Under the pieces are notes generated by a model, which made no database searches, was not told the origin of the DNA, and saw only the letters and a list, made by a program, of their open reading frames with translations. Made by a program: the position numbers and the translations under genes. This document shows, piece by piece, positions 33,638 through 42,901 of a stretch of 50,787 bases of DNA (its first letter is position 1; each line of letters opens with the position of its first letter). Origin of the DNA: WJMT01 sp964611275 (GTDB lineage: Bacteria > Acidobacteriota > Aminicenantia > Aminicenantales > Aminicenantaceae); contig CAZSZS010000147.1 in NCBI GenBank assembly GCA_964611275.1, positions 1-50,787 on the forward strand, read 5' to 3'.

Positions 33638-36046
33638 ATGATCGGAAACTACATTAAAACAGCTTTTCGAAATCTGAGAAGACATAAGGGGTATGCTTTT
33701 ATCAATATCACTGGATTAGCCATTGGAATGGCCAGTTGCATTCTTATCGGTTTTTTTATAGTGGGCCAACTGAGCTATGATAAATATCATAAAAACGCAG
33801 ACCGGATCTACCGTCTCTGCTTGGATGCTCAGGTGGGGGAAAATTTCATGCGTATTCCCCTGAGCAATGCGCCGGCAGCTCAAGTGCTTGAGAATAACTA
33901 CCCTGAAGTATTAAGCGCTGCAAGAATAAAAACCAGGCCTCGGATCCCTATTAAATATAAAGACCGTCTTTTTTATGAGGACGGCATTTTATGGGCGGAT
34001 AACTCTCTATTTGAGGTTTTTACTTTTCCAATGATCGATGGGAATCCGCAGGATGCTCTTGACCGGGCTTATACAGTAGTTTTGACAAAAACCATGGCGG
34101 AGAAATATTTCGGGGATGAGGAGCCGGTTGGAAAAGTACTCAATCTTAATAACCTTGAAGATTATACTGTGACCGGAGTGGTCAAAGATGTCCCGGCCAA
34201 CTCCCACTTCACATTTAAAATGCTGTGTTCTTTTGAGACTCTGTTTGCATCCGGACGCACGGAGCGCGACCAGTGGTTGAATTTCAATCTATATTCCTAT
34301 CTTCTTCTTCCTGAAAATTACGACTACCGCAAGCTGGAGGCTAAATTTCCGGCATTGGTGGATCAGTATATGGGAAAAGATATCAAAGCCATGGGAGGTC
34401 ATTTTGATTATTTTTTGCAGCCTCTGACCCGGATATATCTTCACTCCCATATGGAAAATGAAATTGCTCCTACTGGAGATATCCGCAATGTTTACATATT
34501 TTCGATTATTGCTTTTTTTATTCTTTTAATTGCCTGTATTAATTTCATGAACCTGTCGACAGCCCGCTCCTCTCTTCGCGCCAGGGAAGTGGGGATACGG
34601 AAAGTAGTGGGAGCCGGAAAAAGCGAACTGACAAAACAGTTTATGGGAGAATCTTTGATTTACAGTTTTATAGCTTTAGTCTTAGGTCTTATTCTTGTTC
34701 GTTTGGCTTTGCCCTCTTTCCGGTATCTAGCCGGGGTCGAACTTGGATTAAGTATGAAAGATACTGAATGGATGGTATTAGGTCTTTTGGGGTTGGTGTT
34801 TTTTGTCGGGCTTGTTGCGGGCAGCTATCCGGCGGTATTCCTGTCATCATTTCAACCTTCCAATGTACTCAAAGGAAAAATAAAGAAAGGCTCAGGCCAC
34901 TCACGTTTTCGCCGTATTCTGGTAACCGCCCAGTTTGTGATATCGGTTTTTTTGATCATAGGAACGGGAATCATCATCAATCAGATTAACTATATGAAAA
35001 AAACAGATTTGGGATTTAACAAGGAAAACACTGTAGTGCTGCCTATTATGGATAGAGAAATAAGAAATTCGATCGAATCCATCAAAACCCGGCTTAAGGA
35101 AATCCCTGGAGTTATAAGCGTGGGCGCATCTTCAATCGTTCCGGGAGGAGAGCCGGACGTAAGCCTGTTGATTCCGGAAGGATATTCATCTGAACAAAGT
35201 GTTCCCATGGAAATCCTTAATGTGGATACTGATTTTCTCCCTACCCTGGACATCGAAATAACAAAAGGCCGCAATTTTTCCCGTGAATTCGGGACTGACC
35301 CGGAACGTTCCGCCCTTATCAACGAAACTGCCGTTCAGGCGTTTGGATGGGAAGAGCCAATTGGGAAAACCATACAGAGGCCTACAGGGTCAACTCCGGG
35401 CGAAATGGAATGGGAAACCAGGACAGTCATCGGAGTAGTGAGGGATTTCCATATCAAATCCTTCCACCAGATCATAGCGCCACTGTATGTTACTGATTCT
35501 CCAAGCTATCTTAATATGCTTTCTATCAAGATAAAAGGGCCTGGACAGGCAGAAACCCTTAGCCGGATCCGGAAGACGTGGAAAACCTTTGATCCGGGGC
35601 GTCCTTTTGATTATTTTTATCTCGAGGATACATATGATTCTCAGTACCGTGCTGAAGAGAAATTGGGAAGCATCTTGACATCGTTCAGTGTGTTTGCGGT
35701 TTTTGTTGCCTGTCTTGGTCTTTTCGGAATGGCTTCCTTCTCTGCGGAACAGAGAAGGAGGGAAATAGGTATTCGGAAAGTTCTGGGTGCATCTGTCGCC
35801 GATGTACTGGTCCTTTTAACCAAGGATTTCACGCAAGTCGTGCTTCTGGCCAATCTGATCGCCTGGCCCTTGGCTTATTTCGTTATGAGAAACTGGCTTC
35901 AGAATTTCGCATACCGGACTCAGATCGGAGTCGGAGTTTTTTTTCTGACAGGATTTATCTCTCTCTTGATCGCGCTTCTCACGGTCAGCTATCAATCGAT
36001 CCGTTCAGCTCTTTCTGATCCGGCTCAAGCCGTTAAATACGAATAA
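33638..36046 (+). CDS. FtsX/MacB-type ABC permease
   Basis: An 802-residue permease with two repeats of a periplasmic MacB core domain plus FtsX membrane module. The N-terminus, NYIKTAFRNLRRHKGYAFINI, is typical of Bacteroidetes-like members. The FtsX signatures REVGIRKVVGAGKSEL and RREIGIRKVLGASVADVL occur once in each half. These systems usually export or act mechanically on lipoproteins and need a separate ATPase, which is not adjacent. The frame is open from 33578, but the ATG at 33638 has a perfect AAGGAGGACACAT leader, so I use that. Confidence 0.85.
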   Translation: MIGNYIKTAFRNLRRHKGYAFINITGLAIGMASCILIGFFIVGQLSYDKYHKNADRIYRLCLDAQVGENFMRIPLSNAPAAQVLENNYPEVLSAARIKTRPRIPIKYKDRLFYEDGILWADNSLFEVFTFPMIDGNPQDALDRAYTVVLTKTMAEKYFGDEEPVGKVLNLNNLEDYTVTGVVKDVPANSHFTFKMLCSFETLFASGRTERDQWLNFNLYSYLLLPENYDYRKLEAKFPALVDQYMGKDIKAMGGHFDYFLQPLTRIYLHSHMENEIAPTGDIRNVYIFSIIAFFILLIACINFMNLSTARSSLRAREVGIRKVVGAGKSELTKQFMGESLIYSFIALVLGLILVRLALPSFRYLAGVELGLSMKDTEWMVLGLLGLVFFVGLVAGSYPAVFLSSFQPSNVLKGKIKKGSGHSRFRRILVTAQFVISVFLIIGTGIIINQINYMKKTDLGFNKENTVVLPIMDREIRNSIESIKTRLKEIPGVISVGASSIVPGGEPDVSLLIPEGYSSEQSVPMEILNVDTDFLPTLDIEITKGRNFSREFGTDPERSALINETAVQAFGWEEPIGKTIQRPTGSTPGEMEWETRTVIGVVRDFHIKSFHQIIAPLYVTDSPSYLNMLSIKIKGPGQAETLSRIRKTWKTFDPGRPFDYFYLEDTYDSQYRAEEKLGSILTSFSVFAVFVACLGLFGMASFSAEQRRREIGIRKVLGASVADVLVLLTKDFTQVVLLANLIAWPLAYFVMRNWLQNFAYRTQIGVGVFFLTGFISLLIALLTVSYQSIRSALSDPAQAVKYE

Positions 36047-36085
36047 GGCAGCCGATCTTGATCGACTCGTTTATCTTGTCTCAGA

Positions 36086-36119
36086 CATCCAAGGTGACAA
36101 AGAGCCGTCCTGTTGGATG
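36086..36119. other. Inverted repeat after the permease gene
   Basis: CATCCAA (36086-36092) and TTGGATG (36113-36119) form a 7-bp stem in the 170-bp gap after the FtsX gene. No T-run follows. It may be a Rho-type release region; the rest of the gap holds an isolated TTGACT at 36152 without a clear -10. Confidence 0.3.
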
Positions 36120-36216
36120 AAGCATTGTTAATGAGGGATTACGATTTCTTGTTGACTTTTTTCCTATATATAAAAAAAATACATAAGCATGAAATACTTT
36201 TCAAAGGAGTTCTCCT

Positions 36217-37881
36217 ATGAACAAAAAATCAATGTTTTGTTTTTTCCTTTTTGTTTTGTTTCTCTTCGTTCATTTATCATGCAGCCGGAAGCTTGCTGAT
36301 ACAGAAAAAGCCGTTGCCAGTTTAAGTGCGGATGAGCTTATTCAGGATGTAAAGGTTTTAAGCTCTGATGAGTTTGAAGGCCGCTTCCCTGCTTCCCCGG
36401 GCGAGGAAAAAACAGTCACATTCATAAAAGAGGCGTTTGAAAAAGTGGGGCTTAAACCCGGAAATAAAGAAAGTTTTTTTCAGGAAGTCCCATTGGTCGA
36501 GATAACAGCTAAGCCCTCAAGCAATCTCCTGATCACAGGGGGCAGCCATCCCCTCGAATTTGATTTTGAAGATGATTTTGTCGGCTTGACTTTAAGAGTC
36601 CAGGAAAAAGTATCGGTGGATGATTCTGATATAGTTTTTGTGGGATACGGCATTGTGGCTCCTGAGTATCAGTGGAATGATTACGAGGGAATCGACGTCA
36701 AAGGAAAAACAGTGGTCATGCTGGTCAATGACCCTGGTTTCGCTACTCTAGATCCCGAGCTTTTCAATGGAAGGGCCATGACCTATTACGGACGCTGGAC
36801 CTATAAGTACGAAGAAGCGGCACGACAGGGAGCTGCTTGTGCGGTCATCATCCATGAAACAGAACCGGCTGCCTATGGTTGGGATGTGGTCAAGAACGGC
36901 TGGACAGGTCCAAATTTCAGCCTTATCTCCGAAGACGGCAATGCCTCAAGATGTGCTGTCGAATCCTGGATAACCCTGCCGACAGCCCGAACGATTTTTG
37001 AAACAGCAGGAGAAGATTATGACGGATTGAAAGAAAAGGCAGCCCATAAAGGGTTTATACCCGTTCCTCTTGGCTTGAAAGCATCCCTTGCCCTTGAAAA
37101 CACAATAAAAGAAGCTGAATCCAGAAATGTCATCGGCCTTCTCCCCGGTTCTGACCTGCAGGACGAATATATCATTTATACCGCTCATTGGGACCATTTC
37201 GGGAGAAATCCTAATCTTGAAGGCGACCAGATCTTTAACGGAGCTTTGGATAATGCCACCGGGACTTCAGCTCTTATTGAACTGGCTGAGGCCTTCCAGC
37301 ATCTCGGAACCCCTCCCCGGAGGTCAATTCTCTTTATGGCAGTGACAGCTGAGGAGCAGGGATTACTGGGCTCTGAGTATTATGCGACCCATCCCCTTTA
37401 TCCTCTGACAAAAACAGCGGCTGTCATCAACATGGACAGCTTGAATATCTACGGTCAGATGAAAGATATCCGGATCGTTGGTTACGGACAGTCCGATCTG
37501 GATGATTATGTGAGAACCTATGCCGAGGAAGCCGGGCGGGTTGTTCTGCCCAATCCGACTCCTGAAAAAGGCTCTTTTTACCGTTCAGACCATTTTCCTT
37601 TTGCCAAACAGGGAGTACCGGCTTTAAGTGCTGGCTCTGGTGTTCAGCATATGGTAAAAGGAGAGGAATGGGGACTGGCACAGATTGAAAAATACATACA
37701 GGAAAATTATCATAAACCTTCGGACGAATATAGCCCGAACTGGGACCTGAACGGCCTTTTAGATGACCTGCATATGTATTTTATGATCGGATACCGGTTA
37801 AGCATGACAGATGACTTTCCTGAATGGAAAGAAGGAAGCGAATTTAAGGCTATTAGAGATGAGGCCATGAAGAACCGCTGA
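36217..37881 (+). CDS. M28 family metallopeptidase, lipoprotein
   Basis: A 554-residue exported aminopeptidase. The lipoprotein signal ends HLSC (Cys22). A protease-associated (PA) domain occupies about 135-255. The two-zinc M28 centre is complete: His324 in TAHWDHFGR, Asp345 in GALDNATGTSAL, Glu379-Glu380 in TAEEQGLLGS, Asp407 in INMDSLNI, and His459 in RSDHFPF. It trims N-terminal residues of peptides in the periplasm or at the cell surface. The ATG is behind an AAAGGAG site. It ends 21 bp before the convergent DUF1858 gene. Confidence 0.9.
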   Translation: MNKKSMFCFFLFVLFLFVHLSCSRKLADTEKAVASLSADELIQDVKVLSSDEFEGRFPASPGEEKTVTFIKEAFEKVGLKPGNKESFFQEVPLVEITAKPSSNLLITGGSHPLEFDFEDDFVGLTLRVQEKVSVDDSDIVFVGYGIVAPEYQWNDYEGIDVKGKTVVMLVNDPGFATLDPELFNGRAMTYYGRWTYKYEEAARQGAACAVIIHETEPAAYGWDVVKNGWTGPNFSLISEDGNASRCAVESWITLPTARTIFETAGEDYDGLKEKAAHKGFIPVPLGLKASLALENTIKEAESRNVIGLLPGSDLQDEYIIYTAHWDHFGRNPNLEGDQIFNGALDNATGTSALIELAEAFQHLGTPPRRSILFMAVTAEEQGLLGSEYYATHPLYPLTKTAAVINMDSLNIYGQMKDIRIVGYGQSDLDDYVRTYAEEAGRVVLPNPTPEKGSFYRSDHFPFAKQGVPALSAGSGVQHMVKGEEWGLAQIEKYIQENYHKPSDEYSPNWDLNGLLDDLHMYFMIGYRLSMTDDFPEWKEGSEFKAIRDEAMKNR

Positions 37882-37902
37882 TTTTCTGAGGAGAAATATA
37901 GG

Positions 37903-38115
37903 TCAGTCCAGTTCTTCTAAAAATTGATTGAGCCCGTCGACCAGCTCCTGAGGATTCTCGACCTTTTCATCCTCGAGTAGTTCTCCCAGTGAACACCAGA
38001 GAGGTTCCCCGCATCGGATACACCGTATCCCGTTTTTTGTTAGAAAATGCACTGATTTTGGATGTTGCAGCACAAGGTCTTCGATCTGCGTATCAAGTTT
38101 GACAAGCGGCTTCAT
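37903..38115 (-). CDS. DUF1858 redox-disulfide protein
   Basis: A 70-residue protein of the DUF1858 family (hybrid-cluster-associated disulfide redox domain). The typical pattern is DLVLQHPKSVHFLTKNGIRCIRCGEPLWCSLGE, with a CIRC pair that can form a disulfide and a third Cys. Family members are thought to act in redox sensing or electron transfer. Its start codon shares one base with the stop codon of the aldehyde dehydrogenase upstream (TGATG), so translation is coupled. It is the last gene of the operon that begins at 41294. Confidence 0.8.
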   Translation of the reverse strand: MKPLVKLDTQIEDLVLQHPKSVHFLTKNGIRCIRCGEPLWCSLGELLEDEKVENPQELVDGLNQFLEELD

Positions 38116-39644
38116 CAGTCTCCGAATTTGATCCCCTGCGCCAGCGGCACTTCCCTGGACCAGTTGATGGTGTTGGTCTGTCTTCGCATATAAGCTTTCC
38201 AGGCATCCGAGCCGGATTCTCTTCCTCCTCCCGTCTCTTTTTCACCGCCAAAGGCTCCGCCTATTTCTGCACCGGAAGTTCCGATATTGACATTGGCAAT
38301 GCCGCAGTCCGATCCTTCATGGGAAAGAAATTTTTCCGCTTTCAGCAGATTTGTGGTAAAAATCGAGCTAGATAAACCCTGAGGAACTTCGTTGTGCATG
38401 TGTATGGCTTCCTCTAAATCATCATACTCCATCAAATAAAGAATGGGAGCAAAGGTCTCAATATGCACGATCTCTGTCTGGGCAGGCATTTTCACTAAAG
38501 CAGGTTCTACGAACTGTTCTCCAAGACCAGGAAGTCGTTTTCCTCCAAGGATGATTTCCCCTCCTTGTTCCCGGGCTTTTTCTAGAGCTGCCATCATGTC
38601 TTCCACCGCCGCTTTCGTCACAAGCGGTCCCATAAGTATTCCTTCCTCCATGGGATTTCCGATCTTTACTTGTTTATAGGCATTCTTGATCTTCTCTGTC
38701 AGTTCAGATTCGATAGATTTATGCATGATAATGCGGCGGGTACTGGTGCATCGCTGTCCGGCCGTGCCCACGGCTCCGAAAAGAATGGTGCGGACAGCCA
38801 TTTTCAAATCAGCGTCTTCAGTCACAATAACGGCATTGTTTCCGCCCAGTTCCAGTATGGTTCGGCCAAAATGTCGAGACACAGCCTCAGATACTCTGCG
38901 CCCCATTTTTGTGGACCCGGTGAAGGAAATCAAAGGCAATCTTGGGTCATTTATCATGCGTTCTCCGATGACAGAACCTCTTCCGATAAGGAGGTTAAAG
39001 ATTCCCTTCAGACCGTGAGCGCTCATGACCTGGTTGGCTATGTGCTGGACAGCAATGGCGGTCAAAGGAGTATCTGAAGAAGGTTTCCAGACCGTAGTGT
39101 CTCCGCATGCAGCAGCGATCGCCGCGTTCCAGGACCACACAGCCACCGGAAAATTAAAGGCGGTAACAACGCCCACTGCTCCCAGAGGATGCCACTGCTC
39201 ATACATGCGGTGAGCCGGACGCTCCGAGTGCATGGTCAATCCGTAAAGCTGCCGTGAGAGCCCCAAGGCAAAATCACAGATATCAATCATTTCCTGAACC
39301 TCTCCGTATCCCTCTGCTTTGATCTTGCCCATTTCCAAGGTGACCAAATCGCCCAAGGGCTCCTTTTTTTCTTGAAGAGCTTCCCTTAAATCCCTGATAA
39401 CCAGACCTCTTTTGGGTGCTGGCATCATCTGCCAGGACTTAAAAGCCTTGGTTGCTGCTTCCAGGACCTTATCATAAGTTTTTTCAGTAGCCTGGAGTAC
39501 ACTGGCGATGGATTCTCCGGTTGCCGGATTGATAGAGACGGCCTCCTTAGCTTCAGGGTCTTTATACCAGTCATCCGGACCGGCGCAGGCGCCCACATTG
39601 ATTTCATTGATATTAAGCTTTTCAAGAACGGCTTTAGCTTTCAT
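38115..39644 (-). CDS. Aldehyde dehydrogenase, ALDH7 type
   Basis: A 509-residue NAD-dependent aldehyde dehydrogenase of the ALDH7 (antiquitin / aminoadipate-semialdehyde dehydrogenase) type. The general base is Glu265 in LELGGNN and the nucleophile is Cys299 in GTAGQRCTSTRR, a string specific to this group. TAFNFPVAVWSWN and WKPSS mark the cofactor site. The likely substrate is a semialdehyde from lysine or related amino acids. It lies 15 bp after the P5C dehydrogenase and overlaps the DUF1858 gene by one base, pointing to amino-acid catabolism. Confidence 0.85.
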   Translation of the reverse strand: MKAKAVLEKLNINEINVGACAGPDDWYKDPEAKEAVSINPATGESIASVLQATEKTYDKVLEAATKAFKSWQMMPAPKRGLVIRDLREALQEKKEPLGDLVTLEMGKIKAEGYGEVQEMIDICDFALGLSRQLYGLTMHSERPAHRMYEQWHPLGAVGVVTAFNFPVAVWSWNAAIAAACGDTTVWKPSSDTPLTAIAVQHIANQVMSAHGLKGIFNLLIGRGSVIGERMINDPRLPLISFTGSTKMGRRVSEAVSRHFGRTILELGGNNAVIVTEDADLKMAVRTILFGAVGTAGQRCTSTRRIIMHKSIESELTEKIKNAYKQVKIGNPMEEGILMGPLVTKAAVEDMMAALEKAREQGGEIILGGKRLPGLGEQFVEPALVKMPAQTEIVHIETFAPILYLMEYDDLEEAIHMHNEVPQGLSSSIFTTNLLKAEKFLSHEGSDCGIANVNIGTSGAEIGGAFGGEKETGGGRESGSDAWKAYMRRQTNTINWSREVPLAQGIKFGD

Positions 39645-39659
39645 GCAAAACTCTCCTGT

Positions 39660-41294
39660 TTATTTTTCTTCCATGTAGGGATAACGATAATCCTTGGATG
39701 GATTTAAAGTCTCTTTCACAGAACGGGAACTGACCCAACGAAGCAGGTTGATATAGGATCCTGCCTTATCATTTGTACCCGAACCTCTCGCGCCTCCGAA
39801 AGGCTGCTGGCTGACAACCGCACCTGTGGGTTTGTCGTTGATGTAAAAATTTCCTGCAGCATGGCGCAGATATCTCATGGCCGTCTGAACAGCGGTTCTG
39901 TCATTGGCGAAAACAGCACCGGTCAATGCGTAAGGAGAAGTAGCATCACACAGCTCAAGAGTTTTTTCATATTCCTTTTCCGGATATACGTAAATAGTAA
40001 GAACCGGGCCAAATATTTCTTCTTCAATAAGTTTGTGTTTGGGATCAGTGGTCACAACCACTGTCGGTTCGATGAAATATCCTTTGGAGTCATCATAACC
40101 GCCGCCGGCAATGATTTCCGAGTCATTGGATTTCTTTGCATACTCGATGTATTCCACGATGCTGTCAAAAGCCGGTTTATCTATAACAGCACCCATGAAG
40201 GTTGAGAAGTCTGAGGTATCACCCATCTTAATGGTCTTGATTTGATCGACCAGATTCTTTTTTACGTCAGGCCACAGATTTTTGGGAACATAAGCCCGGC
40301 TGGCTGCGGAACATTTCTGTCCCTGATACTCAAATGCGCCTCTAAGCATGGCGACCGGTACAGCTTCCACATCAGCAGAAGCATGCACAAAAATAAAATC
40401 CTTGCCGCCGGTCTCACCAACGATTCTCGGATAGGACTTATAGTTCATAATGCTGTTCCCGATGGTCTTCCACATGGATTGAAACACAGAGGTACTGCCT
40501 GTAAAATGGATTCCGGCCAGATCTTCTTTCTCCAGAACAGGGTCGCCCACATAACGGCCTGGTCCGGGAATAAAATTGATAACTCCATCCGGCAGTCCTG
40601 CTTCTTTCCACAACTGGGTTAAGAAATAAGCGGAATAGACTGCAGAAGAAGCCGGCTTCCAGAGGACTACATTCCCCATCAAAGCCGGAGAAGTGGGAAG
40701 GTTTCCAGCAATAGACGTGAAATTAAAGGGAGTCACAGCAAACACAAAACCTTCCAGAGGCCTGTATTCCATATAATTCCAGATACCGGCGGAAGATTCG
40801 GGCTGTTCATTATAGATCATGTTCATGAAATAGGGATTGAAACGGTAGAAATCTATCAGCTCACACGCGGAATCGATTTCTGCCTGATGAGGGGTCTTTG
40901 ACTGTCCCAGCATAGTGGCGGCATTCAGAACATACCGGTATTTAGTAGCCAGCAGCTCTGCCGCACGAAGAAATATGGAAGCCCGGGATACCCAATCCAT
41001 CTGGGACCAGTCTTTCCAGGCTTTTTTGGCTTCTTTAACTGCCATCTCGATTTCCTTCGAGCCTGCTTTATGATACTTTGCTAGAACATGTTTGTGGTCA
41101 TGGGGACAGCGGCAGTCAGCCAGATTTCCGGTTTTGACCTCCTTTCCTCCTATAATAAGGGGAAACTCCATGGTCTCACCTGATAATTTTTTCAACTGGG
41201 CCTTTAGAGCTGTTTTCTCCGGACTTCCGGGAGCGTAGTTAAGAACAGGCTCATTCGAAGGCCGTGGAACTTTGATGATTGCGTCCATTTCCAA
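39660..41294 (-). CDS. pruA: L-glutamate gamma-semialdehyde (P5C) dehydrogenase
   Basis: A 544-residue stand-alone dehydrogenase of the ALDH4 type that oxidises glutamate semialdehyde (from proline or ornithine) to glutamate. Catalytic Glu294 lies in VGETGGKDF and Cys328 in FEYQGQKCSAASRAY, the ALDH4 signature. The C-terminal AAGNFYINDKPTGAVVSQQPFGG is also typical. No proline dehydrogenase is in the window. The ATG has a strong AAAAAAGGAGGATT site. First gene of the operon with the ALDH7 enzyme and the DUF1858 protein. Confidence 0.9.
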   Translation of the reverse strand: MEMDAIIKVPRPSNEPVLNYAPGSPEKTALKAQLKKLSGETMEFPLIIGGKEVKTGNLADCRCPHDHKHVLAKYHKAGSKEIEMAVKEAKKAWKDWSQMDWVSRASIFLRAAELLATKYRYVLNAATMLGQSKTPHQAEIDSACELIDFYRFNPYFMNMIYNEQPESSAGIWNYMEYRPLEGFVFAVTPFNFTSIAGNLPTSPALMGNVVLWKPASSAVYSAYFLTQLWKEAGLPDGVINFIPGPGRYVGDPVLEKEDLAGIHFTGSTSVFQSMWKTIGNSIMNYKSYPRIVGETGGKDFIFVHASADVEAVPVAMLRGAFEYQGQKCSAASRAYVPKNLWPDVKKNLVDQIKTIKMGDTSDFSTFMGAVIDKPAFDSIVEYIEYAKKSNDSEIIAGGGYDDSKGYFIEPTVVVTTDPKHKLIEEEIFGPVLTIYVYPEKEYEKTLELCDATSPYALTGAVFANDRTAVQTAMRYLRHAAGNFYINDKPTGAVVSQQPFGGARGSGTNDKAGSYINLLRWVSSRSVKETLNPSKDYRYPYMEEK

Positions 41295-41404
41295 ATCCTC
41301 CTTTTTTATCAGAATCCTCCTCTGATCCTCATCCTTTCATAAAGGACCCGACTGATCACAGGATGATCCTTTAATGATTTATCGAAATATGATAATGACT
41401 GGTT

Positions 41405-41410
41405 ATTATA
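41405..41410 (-). promoter_or_regulatory. Possible -10 of the pruA operon
   Basis: TATAAT on the minus strand in a very AT-rich stretch, about 110 bp upstream of pruA. No convincing -35. The 270-bp gap 41295-41564 otherwise holds a GGGCGCGCCC-TTTTT string at 41480-41489 after the rho gene, which may end rho transcription. Confidence 0.35.
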
Positions 41411-41564
41411 CAAAATTAGAAAAAATTTTTCATCCTTTGTGAGTTATCCCCAATGGGCCGGCAGAAAAACACACAAAAAGGGCGCGCCCATGCTGGGGCC
41501 TGGCGAGAATTAAATAAAGTTTTTTTGGTTTGAGGGAGATTTATCAAGACTTACCGATCGGTCA

Positions 41565-42845
41565 TTAAAGTCCTTTGCTCATTGCGTTGAGGAAATCTGC
41601 GTTTGTTTTTGTTTTGCCTATTCTATCGATCAATAACTCCATGGCTTCGACTTCTGAAAGCTGACTCAATACTTTTCTTAGAACCCATATTCTGTTGAGG
41701 TCCTCCTCAGAGATAAGAAGCTCTTCCTTTCTGGTTCCTGAAATATTGATATCAATGGCAGGGAACAGTCTTTTGTTCACGAGTCTCCGGTCTAAATTGA
41801 TTTCCATATTACCGGTTCCCTTGAACTCTTCAAAAATGACTTCATCCATACGGCTTCCTGTATCCACAAGAGCTGTAGCCATGATGGTCAGGCTTCCTCC
41901 TTCTTCAATCTTCCGGGCTGAACCAAAAAACTTTTTGGGTCTGTTGAGAGCGTTCGCGTCAATCCCACCTGAAAGGACTTTTCCGGAAGGAGGAATAATG
42001 GCATTGTGGGCTCTGGCCAGTCTTGTGATACTGTCGAGCAGAATGATCACGTCTTTTTTTGTCTCGACAAGTCGTTTCGCTTTTTCCAGTACGATGTTGG
42101 AAACCTGAGCGTTTCTCTGGGGTGGTTCGTCAAATGTGGAGGCTACGACTTCTCCTTTAATGCTTCTCTGGAAATCTGTGACTTCTTCGGGCCTTTCAGC
42201 AACCAGAAGAACAATGAGAATGACTTCGGGATGGTTTTTTTCAATAGATTGAGCGATGGTCTTAAGAAGAGTGGTCTTGCCTGCTCTGGGCGGTGATACG
42301 ATGAGTCCTCTCTGTCCTTTTCCGATAGGAGTGAGGAGGTCCATGATTCGTGCGTTCAGATTTTTAGGATGCCCGTCTTCAAGGTTGAATTTCTCAAAGG
42401 GATACAAAGGAGTCAGACTGTCAAATTGAACGTTTCTGCGGGATTCGATGATCTCATCGTAGTGCTTGAAATTTATGGCTTCGATCTTGATCAGAGCAAA
42501 ATATTTTTCCCCTTTTTTTGGTGGTCTGACGACTCCTGAGATGGTATCACCCGTTCTCAGCTTGAATTTTCTGATCTGCGATGGAGAAACATAGATGTCA
42601 TCCTGGCTCGGGAGATAACTGAACTCCGGGGCCCTGAGAAATCCAAAGCCATCATTAAGACATTCAAGGACACCTTCTGAAAACAGTAATCCGTTTTTTT
42701 TGGCCTGTGCTTCGAGTAGCTTGAAGATCAGTGTCTGTTTTTTGAGTTTTTTTATCTCTTCATCTGAAATTTCGAATTCTGCGGCTAGGGAAGTCAATTT
42801 TTCTTTTTTCAGTTTTTCTAGTTCAGCAATGTTGAACTCTTTCAT
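41565..42845 (-). CDS. rho: Transcription termination factor Rho
   Basis: A 426-residue hexameric RNA helicase. The N-terminal RNA-binding domain has RNP1 DGFGFLR (65-71), and the ATPase has P-loop PPRAGKTT (185-192) and LDSITRLARA. It ends transcription of untranslated RNA. The frame is open to 42905, but that would overlap lon; the ATG at 42845 has a GAGGT site and starts with the normal sequence MKEFNIAELEK. It lies 56 bp after lon and may be read from the same transcript. Confidence 0.95.
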   Translation of the reverse strand: MKEFNIAELEKLKKEKLTSLAAEFEISDEEIKKLKKQTLIFKLLEAQAKKNGLLFSEGVLECLNDGFGFLRAPEFSYLPSQDDIYVSPSQIRKFKLRTGDTISGVVRPPKKGEKYFALIKIEAINFKHYDEIIESRRNVQFDSLTPLYPFEKFNLEDGHPKNLNARIMDLLTPIGKGQRGLIVSPPRAGKTTLLKTIAQSIEKNHPEVILIVLLVAERPEEVTDFQRSIKGEVVASTFDEPPQRNAQVSNIVLEKAKRLVETKKDVIILLDSITRLARAHNAIIPPSGKVLSGGIDANALNRPKKFFGSARKIEEGGSLTIMATALVDTGSRMDEVIFEEFKGTGNMEINLDRRLVNKRLFPAIDINISGTRKEELLISEEDLNRIWVLRKVLSQLSEVEAMELLIDRIGKTKTNADFLNAMSKGL

Positions 42846-42901
42846 TTTTTTACCTCGTAAATTAATATTTGAAATAAGAAATAGCTCTAAACCATAATGA
42901 A

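Noticed and set aside
36152..36185. TTGACT upstream of the M28 peptidase as a member of the 18-bp promoter family
   Set aside because: The -35 is perfect, but 18 bp downstream there is AAAATA and no TGTR, so the -10 is not supported.
41099..41113. GGGGACAGCGG inside pruA as a REP-like copy
   Set aside because: It is in conserved coding sequence and lacks the ACC end of the motif.
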